In this document: positions 48,248-57,962 of the stretch, piece after piece
Layout of the letters: each line of letters opens with the position of its first letter
How positions within the stretch are numbered: the stretch's first letter is position 1
Assembly: GCA_964017195.1 (NCBI GenBank)
Contig: OZ024887.1
Coordinates: 66,137,228 to 66,201,227 of the forward strand
Length of the DNA: 64,000 bases
Origin: Siderastrea radians
Taxonomy: Eukaryota > Cnidaria > Anthozoa > Scleractinia > Rhizangiidae
Direction of reading: 5' to 3'
Made by a program: the position numbers and the translations under genes
The notes under the pieces: generated by a model
Told to the model about the DNA's origin: nothing
The model's input: the letters and a program-made list of their open reading frames with translations, nothing else
The model's database searches: none

Positions 48248-50210
48248 AAGGCTGGCCGCAAGCCGTCTTTGCATTGTGCTGTGTTGTTGCCTTGGACAAG
48301 AAACACTTACCTCCACATTTGTCTCTTTCTGTCACCCATGCATAATGGCTACCAGCAAACTGTTAGGTCTTGGTCATACAGATTGAACATCATCCAACAT
48401 TGTTGAACACGACTTTGTTCTACGAATGTTTGACGGCAATCAAACTTTGTTCAACGCCATTCAACATATCCTTCGGAATTATTTTACATCATTAAATGTT
48501 AAATCAGTTAATCAGTTAAATGTTGCGAAATTCAACAACAGCGAACTGTTGGGGGCCCATTTCCTGTGCAAGAATTCTTTTTTTCGCTACAGCCCTATGC
48601 ATGAATTTTTTTTTTTTTTTGAGAAAATATTTTCCTTATGCACAATTTGCTATTGAATTAATTAAAAACGATGCAACTTTGTTTTACTAAATACATAGCT
48701 TGTACTGTTCGGTTACTTCACATTTTTAAGTTTATTTCATTTCAACACTTTTTAATAATGTTCGCTTAAAAATTTAATTTACTGAAGGAGGTTTCAAAAG
48801 TAAATAGCGATTTACAGTGAAAAACTGTGAAATATTATTGATATACATGTATGGATTTTTTGTAAAAGACGTATTCATATGAAATGATTTGATACAAACA
48901 GTGGTGTCCAGAAAGATTAATTTATAAAATATACAGTACATACACTGTTATTTCCTTAATTTAAAAACAATTCTTTTCAAAAACATAGCTCATAAATTTG
49001 CCTTTAAAACTTTTGATATAAAATACATACAGGTACCTTCTAACCCTTTGTTGGGAAGTTAAGGGTTATAATTTAATGTAACAGCTTTTTGAGGATGTAG
49101 ACACAGTGGGAGAGTAGGAAGCCACTGGGAGTGGAAGGCTTTTCCAGTGCACTTCCCTAGTCCTTGCCCTCTTCTGTTCCTCTCCCACAATCCATCGTAG
49201 TCATTGCAGCCCCCTACTTACTGATACAGCCTCCCCCCCCCCCGATAATGCCCTCCTATTAATAAACAACAGTGCAAGAGAACGACGGTGGGGGGTGTTT
49301 GGGGGGTAGGGGGCTGCACTTCCCTGGGAATGGGGGCTCGGAGGGATCACGTCTATTGATGTGACTCCTTGCGATCAAGACCGCTGCGCCCTCAAACTGC
49401 GAAACAACCCTTAGGATTGTCAGTGTGCGGCGCACTTCTTGAAACTCTTACCCCATTTCAGAACAAAATATGCGATTTTCCCTACCCTATCAGAATTCGA
49501 TACTGTATTTCCGAACCGATATTAATCAAAACGCACTTCTCAAGGGATGATACTAATACTAAAAAAGTAGCTTCTTTTAAAATACCCTACCCAATTCCAG
49601 ACAAGAACGCACAATCCGTTCCCTATTTCAGGGTAAAGTGGTGAAAATGTTAATTCCATTTCAGACCAAAAAGGCGCGAAAACCGTACCCTTTGGGGCTG
49701 TACATACCTATCTGTCTTTAATATGTCACATGGGTTCCTGCTTATGTAAGGGAGTTCGAGTAACCCCTCCTGGGGAAACAATGAGACATTGAGGATCGAT
49801 TTTATCCCGCAACAATGAAGTGGTCACTGCTGTACAGATCAATGCTTACGCCATCTTTGCTTCAGAGCAGGTATAAACTTATCCATGTTTCATTTCTGTC
49901 GAAGGCGCTTTAGATTTTTGATGGGAAGTTCAAAATGTGCGGCTTATCCTATTAATTATGAAAACAATATTTTATCAGCATCCTGGCAGAGCCCCAGAAA
50001 ATTTCCAATTTTTAAAACAATGGAGACACTACTTGAGCACTTTGACAGAACGAATTATGGTTTCATATCAAAATGAGGCCCATCTTGTGCATGAATTTTT
50101 TTTTCGGACATTTTCCCTTGCATGAATTTTTTTTCGGACATTTTCCCTTGCATGAATTTTTTTTTGGTTTTTTCCCCACTCCCCCCATCACTTTTCTAAT
50201 GGTCCGTCCC
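48248..50210. mobile_element. transposon-rich sequence ending in a GGGACGGACC terminus
   Basis: The right edge reads, on the minus strand, GGGACGGACCATTAGAAAAG and is followed by TAA (50211-50213), the same GGGACGG type of end as the element at 28,006-30,531. Its partner end was not found, so the element is incomplete. Two and a half copies of a roughly 31-bp unit (GCATGAATTTTTTTTCGGAC plus ATTTTCCCTT) lie at 50,088-50,165. No gene is supported here. Confidence 0.6.
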
Positions 50211-51239
50211 TAATACTACATTAGTTCGCGTGTTAGATGCGATATGTGTGACAAACTTTTTGTATCTTGCATCAAAGGCGTGAATTGACACGTTATTATG
50301 ACATTTATCTGCCCAATTAATCAACTCATCGGTACTTATCATATCATCACCTTCAGCTACAAACTCATAAATTTCACTCTTCAATTTCTCATAAGTGTAT
50401 GATTTAAAACCGCGTTGACCCCTTACTTGATCCCAAACATAGTCAACAACACATGTATTTTTGCCATGTCTTGTGATAGGTCGTTGTTTGTTCAATAAGT
50501 AAGATTCAAGTTTGAGTTTGCCTAATTTATGTTTTTGTGGTCTCTTTTTATTCAATCGTGTAATGTCGAATCCGATTTGTGTGACAGATTCACCTGATAA
50601 GAAGGTTATTTTTTTATTCATTAACGTGTATAATGCGAATTTGTATCCATCTCGTTTGCTCATATTATATGGTTTATTAGTAGTAAAGGATCCGTAAGTG
50701 TGTTCAGAAACCGTTTCATTCATTCCACGTAATGCATGAGTTAATTCAATGTGTATTCTTATTGATACTTTGTCTCTTCTTCCTTGCATCTCATCGAGCC
50801 TTTTCCCAAATAGGTTGACAAATGATTTCAATCTCTTGTTTTTGTCATTGCTCCTTTTAAGTTCTTCCTTGCGGAATTCATCCAATGTTGCCTTTATCAT
50901 CGGATAATGAGTCACTTTTTTCTCATCTGTAACCAACTTACTGTATCTGTCGTTGATCGATGATCTTTGTTCATTAATTTTTTTATCTTGTTTGTTGACT
51001 TTCTTCATCATTCTTTCAATTGGATCACTTGTGACGGTGAAGTCCGGAAATAGGTCATTGTCAAACAAATTATCATGATTATAAACCACTTTCTGTTTTT
51101 TCTTTGGCTTCTTATTTACCACAACAGTTTTAGGGTTCTTCTCCTGCTTCAGAAGCAATTTGATAAGTTCCGATTTGCTGAGTTTCTTCAAACTAGCTTT
51201 GTTCATATTTATATTATTGTTGGATATTTCTGATTTCAT
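50196..51239 (-). pseudogene. probable N-terminal part of protein-primed DNA polymerase B, truncated
   Basis: The open frame gives 347 residues starting from ATG 51,239, preceded by the TATATATAGA element common to this element's genes. The N terminus has a SAP-like helix (LSKSELIKLLLKQ), a long charged region follows, and the C-terminal third carries CVVDYVWDQVRGQRGF and WADKCHNNVSIHAFDARYK. From general knowledge of cnidarian Polintons I take this as the region ahead of the polymerase B exonuclease and polymerase domains. None of those catalytic motifs is present. The final four residues (GTDH) are encoded by the transposon end at 50,210, so the reading frame was cut by that insertion or by a deletion. 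The assignment as polymerase is an inference. Confidence 0.6.
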
Positions 51240-51357
51240 TCTATATATAATATCTATAGGTTTTATTTTTAAGTATCTTTCAATCCGCGTTTAAGTATGG
51301 TCAAGAATTCAAATGATCCAATCACATGGATCTGTTGAACTGTATATAAAAGGATTG

Positions 51358-51603
51358 TTATTCATTATGGCTGTGTGTTTTGTCAATTATTTTTTTCATG
51401 TCATTGATCTCATTATTTAATCTATGTTTTATTGTATTTAAATGACAATGCTTACCAGCTAGTGTATAATTACGACCTGTTTTACAAATCTCACAGTACC
51501 AAGGTCTGTTTAGCATATATGTAGTTTTATTTTTGATTCTTTCCTCTTCAGTTGAATACTTTTTTGGTCTACCTCGACCTCTCTTTACATTTTGATTTTC
51601 CAT
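51358..51603 (-). CDS. AT-hook / zinc-binding small protein
   Basis: 81 residues. An AT-hook-like GRGRPKKYS lies at residues 8-16, followed by YCEICKTGRNYTLAGKHCHLNTIKH, a C2H2-like zinc finger (two Cys, then two His). AT-hooks bind the minor groove of AT-rich DNA, so a DNA-binding regulatory or packaging role is likely. ATG is preceded by TATATATA, as for the neighbours. Located between the polymerase fragment and the Bro-N nuclease. No break is visible. Confidence 0.7.
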   Translation of the reverse strand: MENQNVKRGRGRPKKYSTEEERIKNKTTYMLNRPWYCEICKTGRNYTLAGKHCHLNTIKHRLNNEINDMKKIIDKTHSHNE

Positions 51604-51631
51604 ATATATAATCTATATATTATTTTTCTCT

Positions 51632-52543
51632 TTATAAGTGTTTGTGTATGAATTTTAAATGATTGCTTAATGTTTCTGTTGACTTGAATTTTCTGGAACA
51701 ATGTTTGCATTTGATTCTTACACCCTGGAAATAAAGTATGATTTCTTTAATGATTTCATCATAATCGTTGCTGACTAATATTTTGTAATTGTTGTTTTCA
51801 TACTCTTGCAGCATCATCTTTTGTTCTTCTGAAAGCTTTCCATAACCAGTTGGTGTTTTAAATTCTATTGCAAAACCTGAGTAATTCAAATGTAAATTCT
51901 GTATGATCAGATCAGGAGATCCCTTTTGATAACCCATGTTGTATGATTTTATTCTCATGTTACCATTAATTTGGTTTTCACCCAATGATGCGGTTAGAAT
52001 TGCTTTAGGATAATTGTTTCTTATAAAGTTGACTACCTTTTCATGTAGGTCATATTCCGTTTTGATGCTGAATGCCGGCATTTTGTATGGTCTGTTGCTG
52101 AATTCATACCGTCCTGTTTTTCTGATTGATGGTAAAACCACTTTTGTTACCCAAAGTTTGAATTCTTTAGCCTTTTCCATTTTTGATCCAAATATCAGAC
52201 AGAATAAGCCAGATTCATTTATATAAATTGTGTTTCCGAGGTTCCATGTTAGGGGGGGCGTTTCGTTACCTCTGGATTTAAGCTCCTTAAGTGAACATTT
52301 ATCTTTAGAATCAACATGTTTGGAAATCGTGTTTTTGAGGTTCCATGTTAGGGGGGGCGTTTCGTCCCCCCTGGATTTGAGCCTCTTAAGTGAACATTTA
52401 TCTTTAGAATCAACATGTTTGGAAATCGCTTTCTTGGTATCTTCATATCCCAAAATGTCGGCAACTGTTTTACCACGGAACCATATGTCGTCATCCTTTT
52501 TGATAATATTCAGTTTTTTTCCTTCATAAGTAAAAATTTCCAT
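51632..52543 (-). CDS. Bro-N + PD-(D/E)XK nuclease-like + C2H2 zinc-finger protein
   Basis: 303 residues with three parts. Residues 1 to about 145 match the Bro-N domain (WFRGKTVADILGYED, later NTIYINESGLFCLIFGSK), a DNA-binding domain of large DNA viruses. Residues 160-272 carry a nuclease-like core with D211 in KGSPDLII and E227/K229 in AIEFKTPTG, the PD-(D/E)XK pattern seen in VRR-NUC-type nucleases. The C terminus is a C2H2 finger (C279, C282, H295, H300). A 33-residue block inside Bro-N (KHVDSKDKCSLK...ETPPLTWNL) is present twice in tandem. Whether the protein cuts DNA is unknown; the motifs are intact. It lies between the AT-hook protein and the integrase. Confidence 0.8.
   Translation of the reverse strand: MEIFTYEGKKLNIIKKDDDIWFRGKTVADILGYEDTKKAISKHVDSKDKCSLKRLKSRGDETPPLTWNLKNTISKHVDSKDKCSLKELKSRGNETPPLTWNLGNTIYINESGLFCLIFGSKMEKAKEFKLWVTKVVLPSIRKTGRYEFSNRPYKMPAFSIKTEYDLHEKVVNFIRNNYPKAILTASLGENQINGNMRIKSYNMGYQKGSPDLIIQNLHLNYSGFAIEFKTPTGYGKLSEEQKMMLQEYENNNYKILVSNDYDEIIKEIILYFQGVRIKCKHCSRKFKSTETLSNHLKFIHKHL
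52238..52435. repeat. 99-bp in-frame tandem duplication in Bro-N
   Basis: Two adjacent copies with a 99-bp offset (starts at 52,238 and 52,337), both containing GAGGTTCCATGTTAGGGGGG and TTTATCTTTAGAATCAACAT, with only a few base differences. It adds 33 residues to the Bro-N domain without a frame change, so it arose recently. Confidence 0.9.
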
Positions 52544-52721
52544 ATCTTGTAATTATATATAATAATATCTCTTTATAAGTGTTTGTATATGTTCCTTAAG
52601 TGTCATTCACCACAACAGATGATAGCCAGAAACAATGATATTTTTGGCTACCAAAAGCAAAAGACAGCATATACTGTATCGATTGATATAATATATATTA
52701 GATATTTCTCTTTAAATCATT

Positions 52722-53723
52722 TTATATATCCTTTAAGTCCTTGAACGGTATCCAACTATTAAAGTCATCACTATACCCCTTCCGCTTAACCAAAGCTTGT
52801 TTCTTCTTGTAATCTCTCCTGATGACCTTATCAATTCTGAATACCTCTTGTTTTGCTTTTAATAATTCGGGTTCATAAAAACTACCTTGAATATCTTCAC
52901 CTCTGAGATCCTTTAGTTTGTATGTGATTGGATTGGTGTGTTGTATTTCATCAACTTTAAAAACTTCCTCAGACCAATTTGGTGTATAGCCCTTATCAAA
53001 CACATTTCGTTTATACTTACTTATTCTGACATTATCACCAACTTTAAATTTCGGTTTCTGTTTTAATGTTTCCAAATTACCATACAGATTAAAGTAAACA
53101 GTCCCTTCATTCTTCTTTTTACTGGCTTCTGTTGGTGTCATTTTGATAGAGCTATGTTTAGTGTTGTTATATTGTTTCACTAATTTGGGTAGCATGTCTA
53201 AATACTGTGTATTACCTTGAACAGTAAACTGCTTCCACATCTTGGTTTTGATTGTACGGTTCCATCGTTCACAAACTGACGACTTTTCCTCATTCTCAGT
53301 TGAGTACAAGGTTATTTTATTCTTATCAAGTAGTTCCTTGACATGTTTGTTGTAATACTCTTTGCCTTTATCAGTCCATAAATATTTCGGTTTTCTACCT
53401 TCTTTAAGGATTGTTTTAAAAGCATTCATAACGGTTTCACCCTTCTTATCTTTTAATGGAACTATCCAACCGTATTTAGAGAATACATCTAAAACCATAA
53501 GAAGATATCTGTAGCCAGCGTTCCATCGACTGAACTTTTGCATCTCAACAATATCAGAGCACCATATCTCGTCAATGTGGTTTACAATAACACGCCGTCG
53601 AGTAAAGTTACGCTTTATGGGCTTATGAAGCTCATCAGCTAATTTTTCTTGCCAGTTTTCTTCACTCGACGGCCTTTTCCGTTTTTTGTCCCAAGACCTA
53701 GTTTCTGCTTTGTGTTAATCAAG
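52722..53723 (-). CDS. retroviral-type integrase (Polinton integrase)
   Basis: The frame is open from a stop at about 53,724 to the stop at 52,722. It has the rve catalytic triad: D in IWCSDIVEM (codon at about 53,553-53,555), D in YLWTDKGKEY and E in SVCERWNRTI, then a C-terminal SH3/chromo-like part (FNSWIPFKDLKDI). The first in-frame ATG is at 53,543, which lies after the first catalytic aspartate, so the true start must be upstream. No ATG exists there in this copy; it may have been lost, or the protein may start at a non-ATG codon or by frameshift from the neighbour. Integrases of this family insert the element into host DNA. The usual N-terminal zinc-binding region is not seen. Confidence 0.9.
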
Positions 53724-54300
53724 AACCGAGCGGTTTGTCCCCATTTTGGCATCTGTCCATAAGGTATTTCATCCAATGACTTAACTAACCATTTTCTTGT
53801 CACATTCACCTTTGTTTTTCCCCATATCATAACAAATATCATGATGAGCTGCTATTTCATCCACTTTATTGTAAGGTTGTACGTGCCACTTGGTGACCTC
53901 TCCAGTGTTCCTATCATACTCTAGCTGTTTTTCGAGAGGATTGTATGGCCCCATGTATTTATACTTTCCAGGAGTCCATCCAGCTTTTGGTTTCGGTATT
54001 TTCCCAATTAGTTTATGGATATCAACACCAGCGCCATCCAAATCCTTTCTGTCAGTCTTATACTTCTTTTTCGGTCTTATTTTGGTTGATAATTGATCAA
54101 GAGCTTGACTTCCAACATTTTGAATCATTGGATTCAACTTATCGAGAGCATAATCGATAGCCTTTTTCTGCAGTTTTGGGTTTCTCAAGGCTTCTGATCC
54201 ATAATATCTTCCCATTTCAACAGCCTTTTTTCCCAGCCAAGGAATACCATGGTGAATCAATAAATCAGTACCAGTTGATGCTACTGTATCTAGTACGCCC
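53639..54300 (-). pseudogene. phospholipase A2-like virion protein, frameshifted
   Basis: The main open piece runs from about 54,300 to 53,781. It has a helical basic start, then a PLA2-like domain: calcium-loop-like YMGPYNPLEKQL and the His-Asp active-site pair in AAHHDICYD. Such domains occur in parvovirus capsids and in Polinton/adintovirus proteins, where they help particles cross membranes. Two breaks are visible: near 53,790-53,800 the frame changes by one base, and the conserved tail continues in another frame to 53,639; at about 54,300 the frame is separated from the DUF5679 piece next upstream, with which it is probably fused in intact relatives. No in-frame ATG begins the main piece; it can be read only from a TTG at 54,260. 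Confidence 0.75.
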
Positions 54301-54475
54301 GCCCCTGTCGACGGGCTGACCCGTTTCCTGCCTGTTTAACGAATTTCGTCTTAGTGATTCCACATTCAGAGCATTTGCATTTAAGCATAAGCCTCCCATT
54401 TTTTGCCTTTTCATATCGTTCACTCCCAGGTACACATTCTGTGACCCTTTTTTGTTTCACGCAATATGATTTCAT
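54290..54475 (-). pseudogene. DUF5679 zinc-ribbon-like domain, likely 5' part of PLA2 gene
   Basis: 61 residues with the DUF5679 pattern: YCVKQKRVTE at the start and a CKCSECG knuckle, a short treble-clef or zinc-ribbon fold (the first position has Cys then Gln instead of a CxxC). The C-terminal residues (ARRQGRAY) look out of frame: the downstream PLA2 frame is open right behind in another phase. It is therefore most likely the head of one DUF5679-PLA2 gene broken by a base change near 54,300. ATG is preceded by TCATATTATATATG with TCTAAT further up. Confidence 0.7.
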
Positions 54476-54496
54476 ATATAATATGATTAGATTAGA

Positions 54497-54898
54497 TTAA
54501 GGTTCGACGTACACATTCTCATATTTACCAGTTTTTGGATTTTTCACCAAACGCATGACAGTACCCTTCTTTGGTTTAGTCCAGAATTTCTTGCTCGTTA
54601 TACCCGTTTGTCCTGTGAAAGCACCTTTCAATATATCACCAGACCAATATCTGTCAAATACATGGTTGGTTGATGGAATTACTTTGCGAGTTATTTGTTC
54701 GGCTATTTTGGCTGCCTCAAAAGCTTTACCTAATGGATTTTCACCTCCCTTTTGGCTTTTGACGAATTTAGTCTTAGTAATACCACATTCAGAGCATATG
54801 CATTTAAGCATAAGTCTGTTATTTTTGGCTCTCACATATCGTTCACTCTCAGGTACACATTCTGTGACCCTTTTTTGTTTCACGCAATAAGATTTCAT
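54497..54898 (-). CDS. second DUF5679 protein with unique C-terminal region
   Basis: 133 residues. Residues 1-46 are nearly identical to the 54,290-54,475 copy (CVKQKRVTECVP, CICSECGITKTKFVK). From residue 50 on it has its own sequence: a helix (AFEAAKIAEQITRKVIPS), then FDRYWSGDILKGAFTGQTG and a basic tail with a repeat-like KNPKTGKYENVYVEP ending. The pair arose by duplication of the DUF5679 domain, each joined to a different partner. The ORF is intact with a TATATATG start. A minor virion role is inferred from position between protease and PLA2 genes. Confidence 0.7.
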   Translation of the reverse strand: MKSYCVKQKRVTECVPESERYVRAKNNRLMLKCICSECGITKTKFVKSQKGGENPLGKAFEAAKIAEQITRKVIPSTNHVFDRYWSGDILKGAFTGQTGITSKKFWTKPKKGTVMRLVKNPKTGKYENVYVEP

Positions 54899-54909
54899 AT
54901 ATAACTTGA

Positions 54910-55460
54910 TTACATATTTTTGAAATACCGTTCTAGAAACCTCTCATTCTTCGTCGTATCATATATATCAAATACCTGAAGCAGATCAAAATATGATTTA
55001 CCCTTATTCATCTCATTCAAAAAGTACAGACAGAAATATCCACATGTTGTAGTAAGTAAATTTTGTATTTGATTGTTCTGATGAAGCAATGTTAAATTCT
55101 TTTTTCTCGCATGATTGACAATTTCTTGGAAGGGAGGCAAACCAAAACTATCAAAGTAATTGATGACTTTGTCCTTAACATAAGTAGCCACCCAATGACT
55201 CCCTGACATATAACTCGGTTCAAGATTGTAAATGAATAGAGCCTGTTGATGATCATGTGGGACAGTTTCATCTCGAGACAGAACATCTTTGATTGGGATA
55301 TCCAGATATTTACACCATTTTATTAAATCATAATTGCTTAATGGGACATTCTTATGGAATTTTGGTTTTACAATAGAATGTTTAGAAGAGGGACGTTTTT
55401 GAATGGTGAGTTTTTGCCTAATAGTAGACCTTTGCCCTTTTTGGGATCTTTTTTTTTAGT
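54910..55460 (-). CDS. adenain-like cysteine protease, start uncertain
   Basis: The frame is open from about 55,460 to the stop at 54,910, about 183 codons. The adenovirus-type/Ulp1-like triad is visible: His in SGSHWVATY, Asp in INYFDSFGLPP and Cys in TTTCGYFCLYFL, with a Gln-rich NNQIQN before it. This family matures capsid proteins. The only in-frame ATG (55,209) lies four codons before the active-site His and would leave out the N-terminal 80 or so residues of the fold, so it is unlikely to be the real start. No ATG is found upstream; the reading frame overlaps the end of the previous gene (stop at 55,368) in another frame, so a lost start or coupled translation is possible. Confidence 0.85.
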
Positions 55461-56210
55461 CCCCATACCGATTGTACCGTTCGGCCAATTCCCATAAAAA
55501 GGTGGAGTTCTATACATTGGCATTAACAAACCACCATCCTGATTATCATTGGTTAGTTGTGATATAGATCTGGGTGGTCTTTGTTGGGGTTGTCCCATCT
55601 GAGGGGCACCTTTACCAGTCATCTTCTTTATTGCCTCAATAGCTAAAGGGACTCCAATTGATGCAAGAAGAGTACCTAAGAACCCACCCGTTTGTACTTT
55701 TGTTGGTTTTATATGAACACCAGAGCCTGTTTGTAGAGCATTTAATATATCCTTCTTTTGTTTGGCGGTCAAAAGATGTTTATATGTTATCAACTGATCG
55801 ATTTTATTTTGTGGTATGAGGAACCCACCGGTTTGAACACCTTTTCCGGATATCTTCTTAACAATCTGAGATGCTCCTTCACTAGCTGCTCCAGCTAAAG
55901 CCGACAATCCAAGAGTCTTAGCAATCGTTGGTGCAAAAGTTCTTCCAAGCGTCAGAACTGTAGACAGAAGAGATCCACCTAATTGCTTTCGAATGTTTGT
56001 TTTAGAAAGTTTAATGTCCATTCCCTTTTTCAATTTTCTATTTTTTTCCAATCGCTTAACTATATTCTGAGGTACATACAGAGTGTCATTCCCAGATAGA
56101 GAGTCCTTCGCGAGCCTTAGAACTATTGTTTCTCTTTTATGATACGCGTTACTAAGATTCTTTTTCTGGTTTGGTGATAAACTAACTTTGATTTCGTATA
56201 GTCGTGTCAT
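55368..56210 (-). CDS. conserved Polinton virion protein, glycine-rich hydrophobic
   Basis: 280 residues, intact. The N-terminal part is basic (LSPNQKKNLSNAYHKRET); the middle has repeated hydrophobic, Ala/Gly-rich segments (LLSTVLTLGRTFAPTIAKTL, LSALAGAASEGASQIV) and recurring short motifs such as VQTGGFL and GKG; the C terminus is Pro/Gly-rich and ends LLLGKNSPFKNVPLLNILL. I recognise this ending as conserved in related cnidarian elements. The pattern resembles membrane-active or core minor virion proteins (pVI/pX-like), which is an inference. It lies between the major capsid and the protease, whose frame it overlaps. Confidence 0.65.
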   Translation of the reverse strand: MTRLYEIKVSLSPNQKKNLSNAYHKRETIVLRLAKDSLSGNDTLYVPQNIVKRLEKNRKLKKGMDIKLSKTNIRKQLGGSLLSTVLTLGRTFAPTIAKTLGLSALAGAASEGASQIVKKISGKGVQTGGFLIPQNKIDQLITYKHLLTAKQKKDILNALQTGSGVHIKPTKVQTGGFLGTLLASIGVPLAIEAIKKMTGKGAPQMGQPQQRPPRSISQLTNDNQDGGLLMPMYRTPPFYGNWPNGTIGMGTKKKDPKKGKGLLLGKNSPFKNVPLLNILL

Positions 56211-56269
56211 ATAATATATGTTAGATAAATTCTCTTTTAAAAAACATATTCAATGTAAAACTTATTTAT

Positions 56270-57559
56270 TTAAACTATCATCAATTCGTTTCCAACTGTC
56301 TTTACTACAACCTCACTCTCGTAAAATACGATGCTATGAGCTCGGACGTTTGCTGCCGGGGCTACATTGAGACGATAATGGAGAATCAACTGTTTAGGAT
56401 CTCTCGTCACTACCTCTTTCTGATATGACAAATCGAAATACAATAATCCATACAAACTAGTGAAATTGAATACATTAAGCTGTGTTCCTGAATTGTAATC
56501 GTTCTTACGAAATGCATATGACATGAGATCATTGAATACCCGTATTTTAGAATCTGCATCATATTCCAGCTCTGGGTAAAAAACATTATTCCCATATTCA
56601 AGCCTGCAGTTTGATAGAGAGCTATTAGCATTAGCTGCATTCAACTTGAAAGTGTCAAACAAATACGGACTCCTCTCTGCTTCATCATTATTTGGCGCGT
56701 CTGTCCTCTGGAGATATATAAAAACATGTTTAACGTCATCGATAGCTGGACTGATTTGAAACATATTCTGAACAGCTCTGGTATTTGCTGACTGATTGTA
56801 GAGATCTCGCATATATGTCCAGGTTGTTGGCTTGAGAAACTCTGAAACGAAATTACTATACATGCTGTCTTTTGGGATTAATCTTGGGAGCCAAAGATAC
56901 AATCTCTTTACTACAACACGACCAGGGTCTGTGCCATTTGCCATGTGAATCAGTTCACTGTCTTCGTTAAATGTAAGTTCAATTGTGAGCTGCATCGGAG
57001 GCAACATTTTTCTTTCTAATTCTTGAAAAAAGCTGTATCTGTTTAAGGGAAGCATCTCATTAATACTTTTAGCTCCCCCACCACCGTTGTTTTGTACTGC
57101 TTGGGTTAAAATGCGACGGGCTTCGAAACCTGTATTAGTATTTGCTGTTGTTCCATCAGTATCAAGATACCAGAACGAATTCTTCCCAACAGATCTACTA
57201 AAATCGTCACTGTATTCGAGTAAATTTTTCACATTCGTAATTCGATGCAAATTATCACTCTCGTATACTATTTTACCAGACGATTTAATAACCATATGTC
57301 TGATTAGACTGTGAGATCCGTTTATCATAGTGATGCGATCCGCTGCAGCATATCCAGCACCATCTGCCCTTTTTTGAAGCTCTTTAGTTACTTCGAAATA
57401 CCCATTAAAAAAATCGAACATAGTCGACCTATCGTTGATTGTGAATCTGTAACCTGTCTTTTTCTGGCTTTGATTATTAGCAGGTTGCTCAATGACATTA
57501 TCCAAATGGAAACGAACGTATTCATATCGTTGTAGATTTTCATTTGTTCTGAAACTCAT
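56270..57559 (-). CDS. major capsid protein, hexon-like double jelly roll
   Basis: 429 residues, single open frame. Position next to the penton-like and protease genes, length, and many beta-strand-like stretches (MFDFFNGYFEV, RVVVKRLYLWLPRLIP, VFIYLQRTDAP) fit the double jelly-roll capsid protein of Polintons and adintoviruses. Trimers would form the hexagonal units of an icosahedral particle. ATG lies behind CTACTCATATAA with TCTAAAC further up, the motif shared in this cluster. No break is seen, so this is the best-kept structural gene of the copy. Confidence 0.85.
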   Translation of the reverse strand: MSFRTNENLQRYEYVRFHLDNVIEQPANNQSQKKTGYRFTINDRSTMFDFFNGYFEVTKELQKRADGAGYAAADRITMINGSHSLIRHMVIKSSGKIVYESDNLHRITNVKNLLEYSDDFSRSVGKNSFWYLDTDGTTANTNTGFEARRILTQAVQNNGGGGAKSINEMLPLNRYSFFQELERKMLPPMQLTIELTFNEDSELIHMANGTDPGRVVVKRLYLWLPRLIPKDSMYSNFVSEFLKPTTWTYMRDLYNQSANTRAVQNMFQISPAIDDVKHVFIYLQRTDAPNNDEAERSPYLFDTFKLNAANANSSLSNCRLEYGNNVFYPELEYDADSKIRVFNDLMSYAFRKNDYNSGTQLNVFNFTSLYGLLYFDLSYQKEVVTRDPKQLILHYRLNVAPAANVRAHSIVFYESEVVVKTVGNELMIV

Positions 57560-57590
57560 TTATATGAGTAGTTTAGATAAAATTCACTTT

Positions 57591-57944
57591 TTAATATCCA
57601 GTACCAGATATAAGTCTATTCAGAATTGTGTTGTAATCTTCTTCTTGTTTTGGTTTGGTAGGTTTGGTTGGTTTCATTGGTTGTTTAGTTGAACCATGTA
57701 ATTTTCTCATAATAAGCTCTCCGCTTTTTTCAGCTGCTTTTTTTCCCAGTTTGTCTCCAGCATGTGAAATACCAGATTCTAGCGCTTTTTTGGCAAAAGG
57801 TTTTAAAACCATTTCTGGAACTTTACTTAACACCCTTCCAACTGGTTTGAAAATGTTATCAACAATGATCCCAGATCCTTTATGCTTATACACAAAACGA
57901 CCTAGTTTCGGGTGATAAATTCGCTTGTATTCATACGACAACAT
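57591..57944 (-). CDS. small basic helical virion protein
   Basis: 117 residues. After a short head (YHPKLGRFVYKHKGSG) comes an amphipathic, Lys-rich helical stretch (FKPVGRVLSKVPEMVLKPFA, KKALESGISHAGDKLGKKAA, EKSGELIMRKL), then a low-complexity KPTKPTKPK linker. It sits between capsid and penton genes and resembles the small basic proteins seen there in other Polintons; a DNA- or membrane-binding core function is inferred. ATG is preceded by TCTAACTAATAGTTATAT. Confidence 0.6.
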   Translation of the reverse strand: MLSYEYKRIYHPKLGRFVYKHKGSGIIVDNIFKPVGRVLSKVPEMVLKPFAKKALESGISHAGDKLGKKAAEKSGELIMRKLHGSTKQPMKPTKPTKPKQEEDYNTILNRLISGTGY

Positions 57945-57962
57945 ATATAACTATTAGTTAGA

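Noticed and set aside
52014..52529. Plus-strand frames opposite the Bro-N nuclease gene
   Set aside because: They are antisense reflections; the minus frame has the domain motifs.
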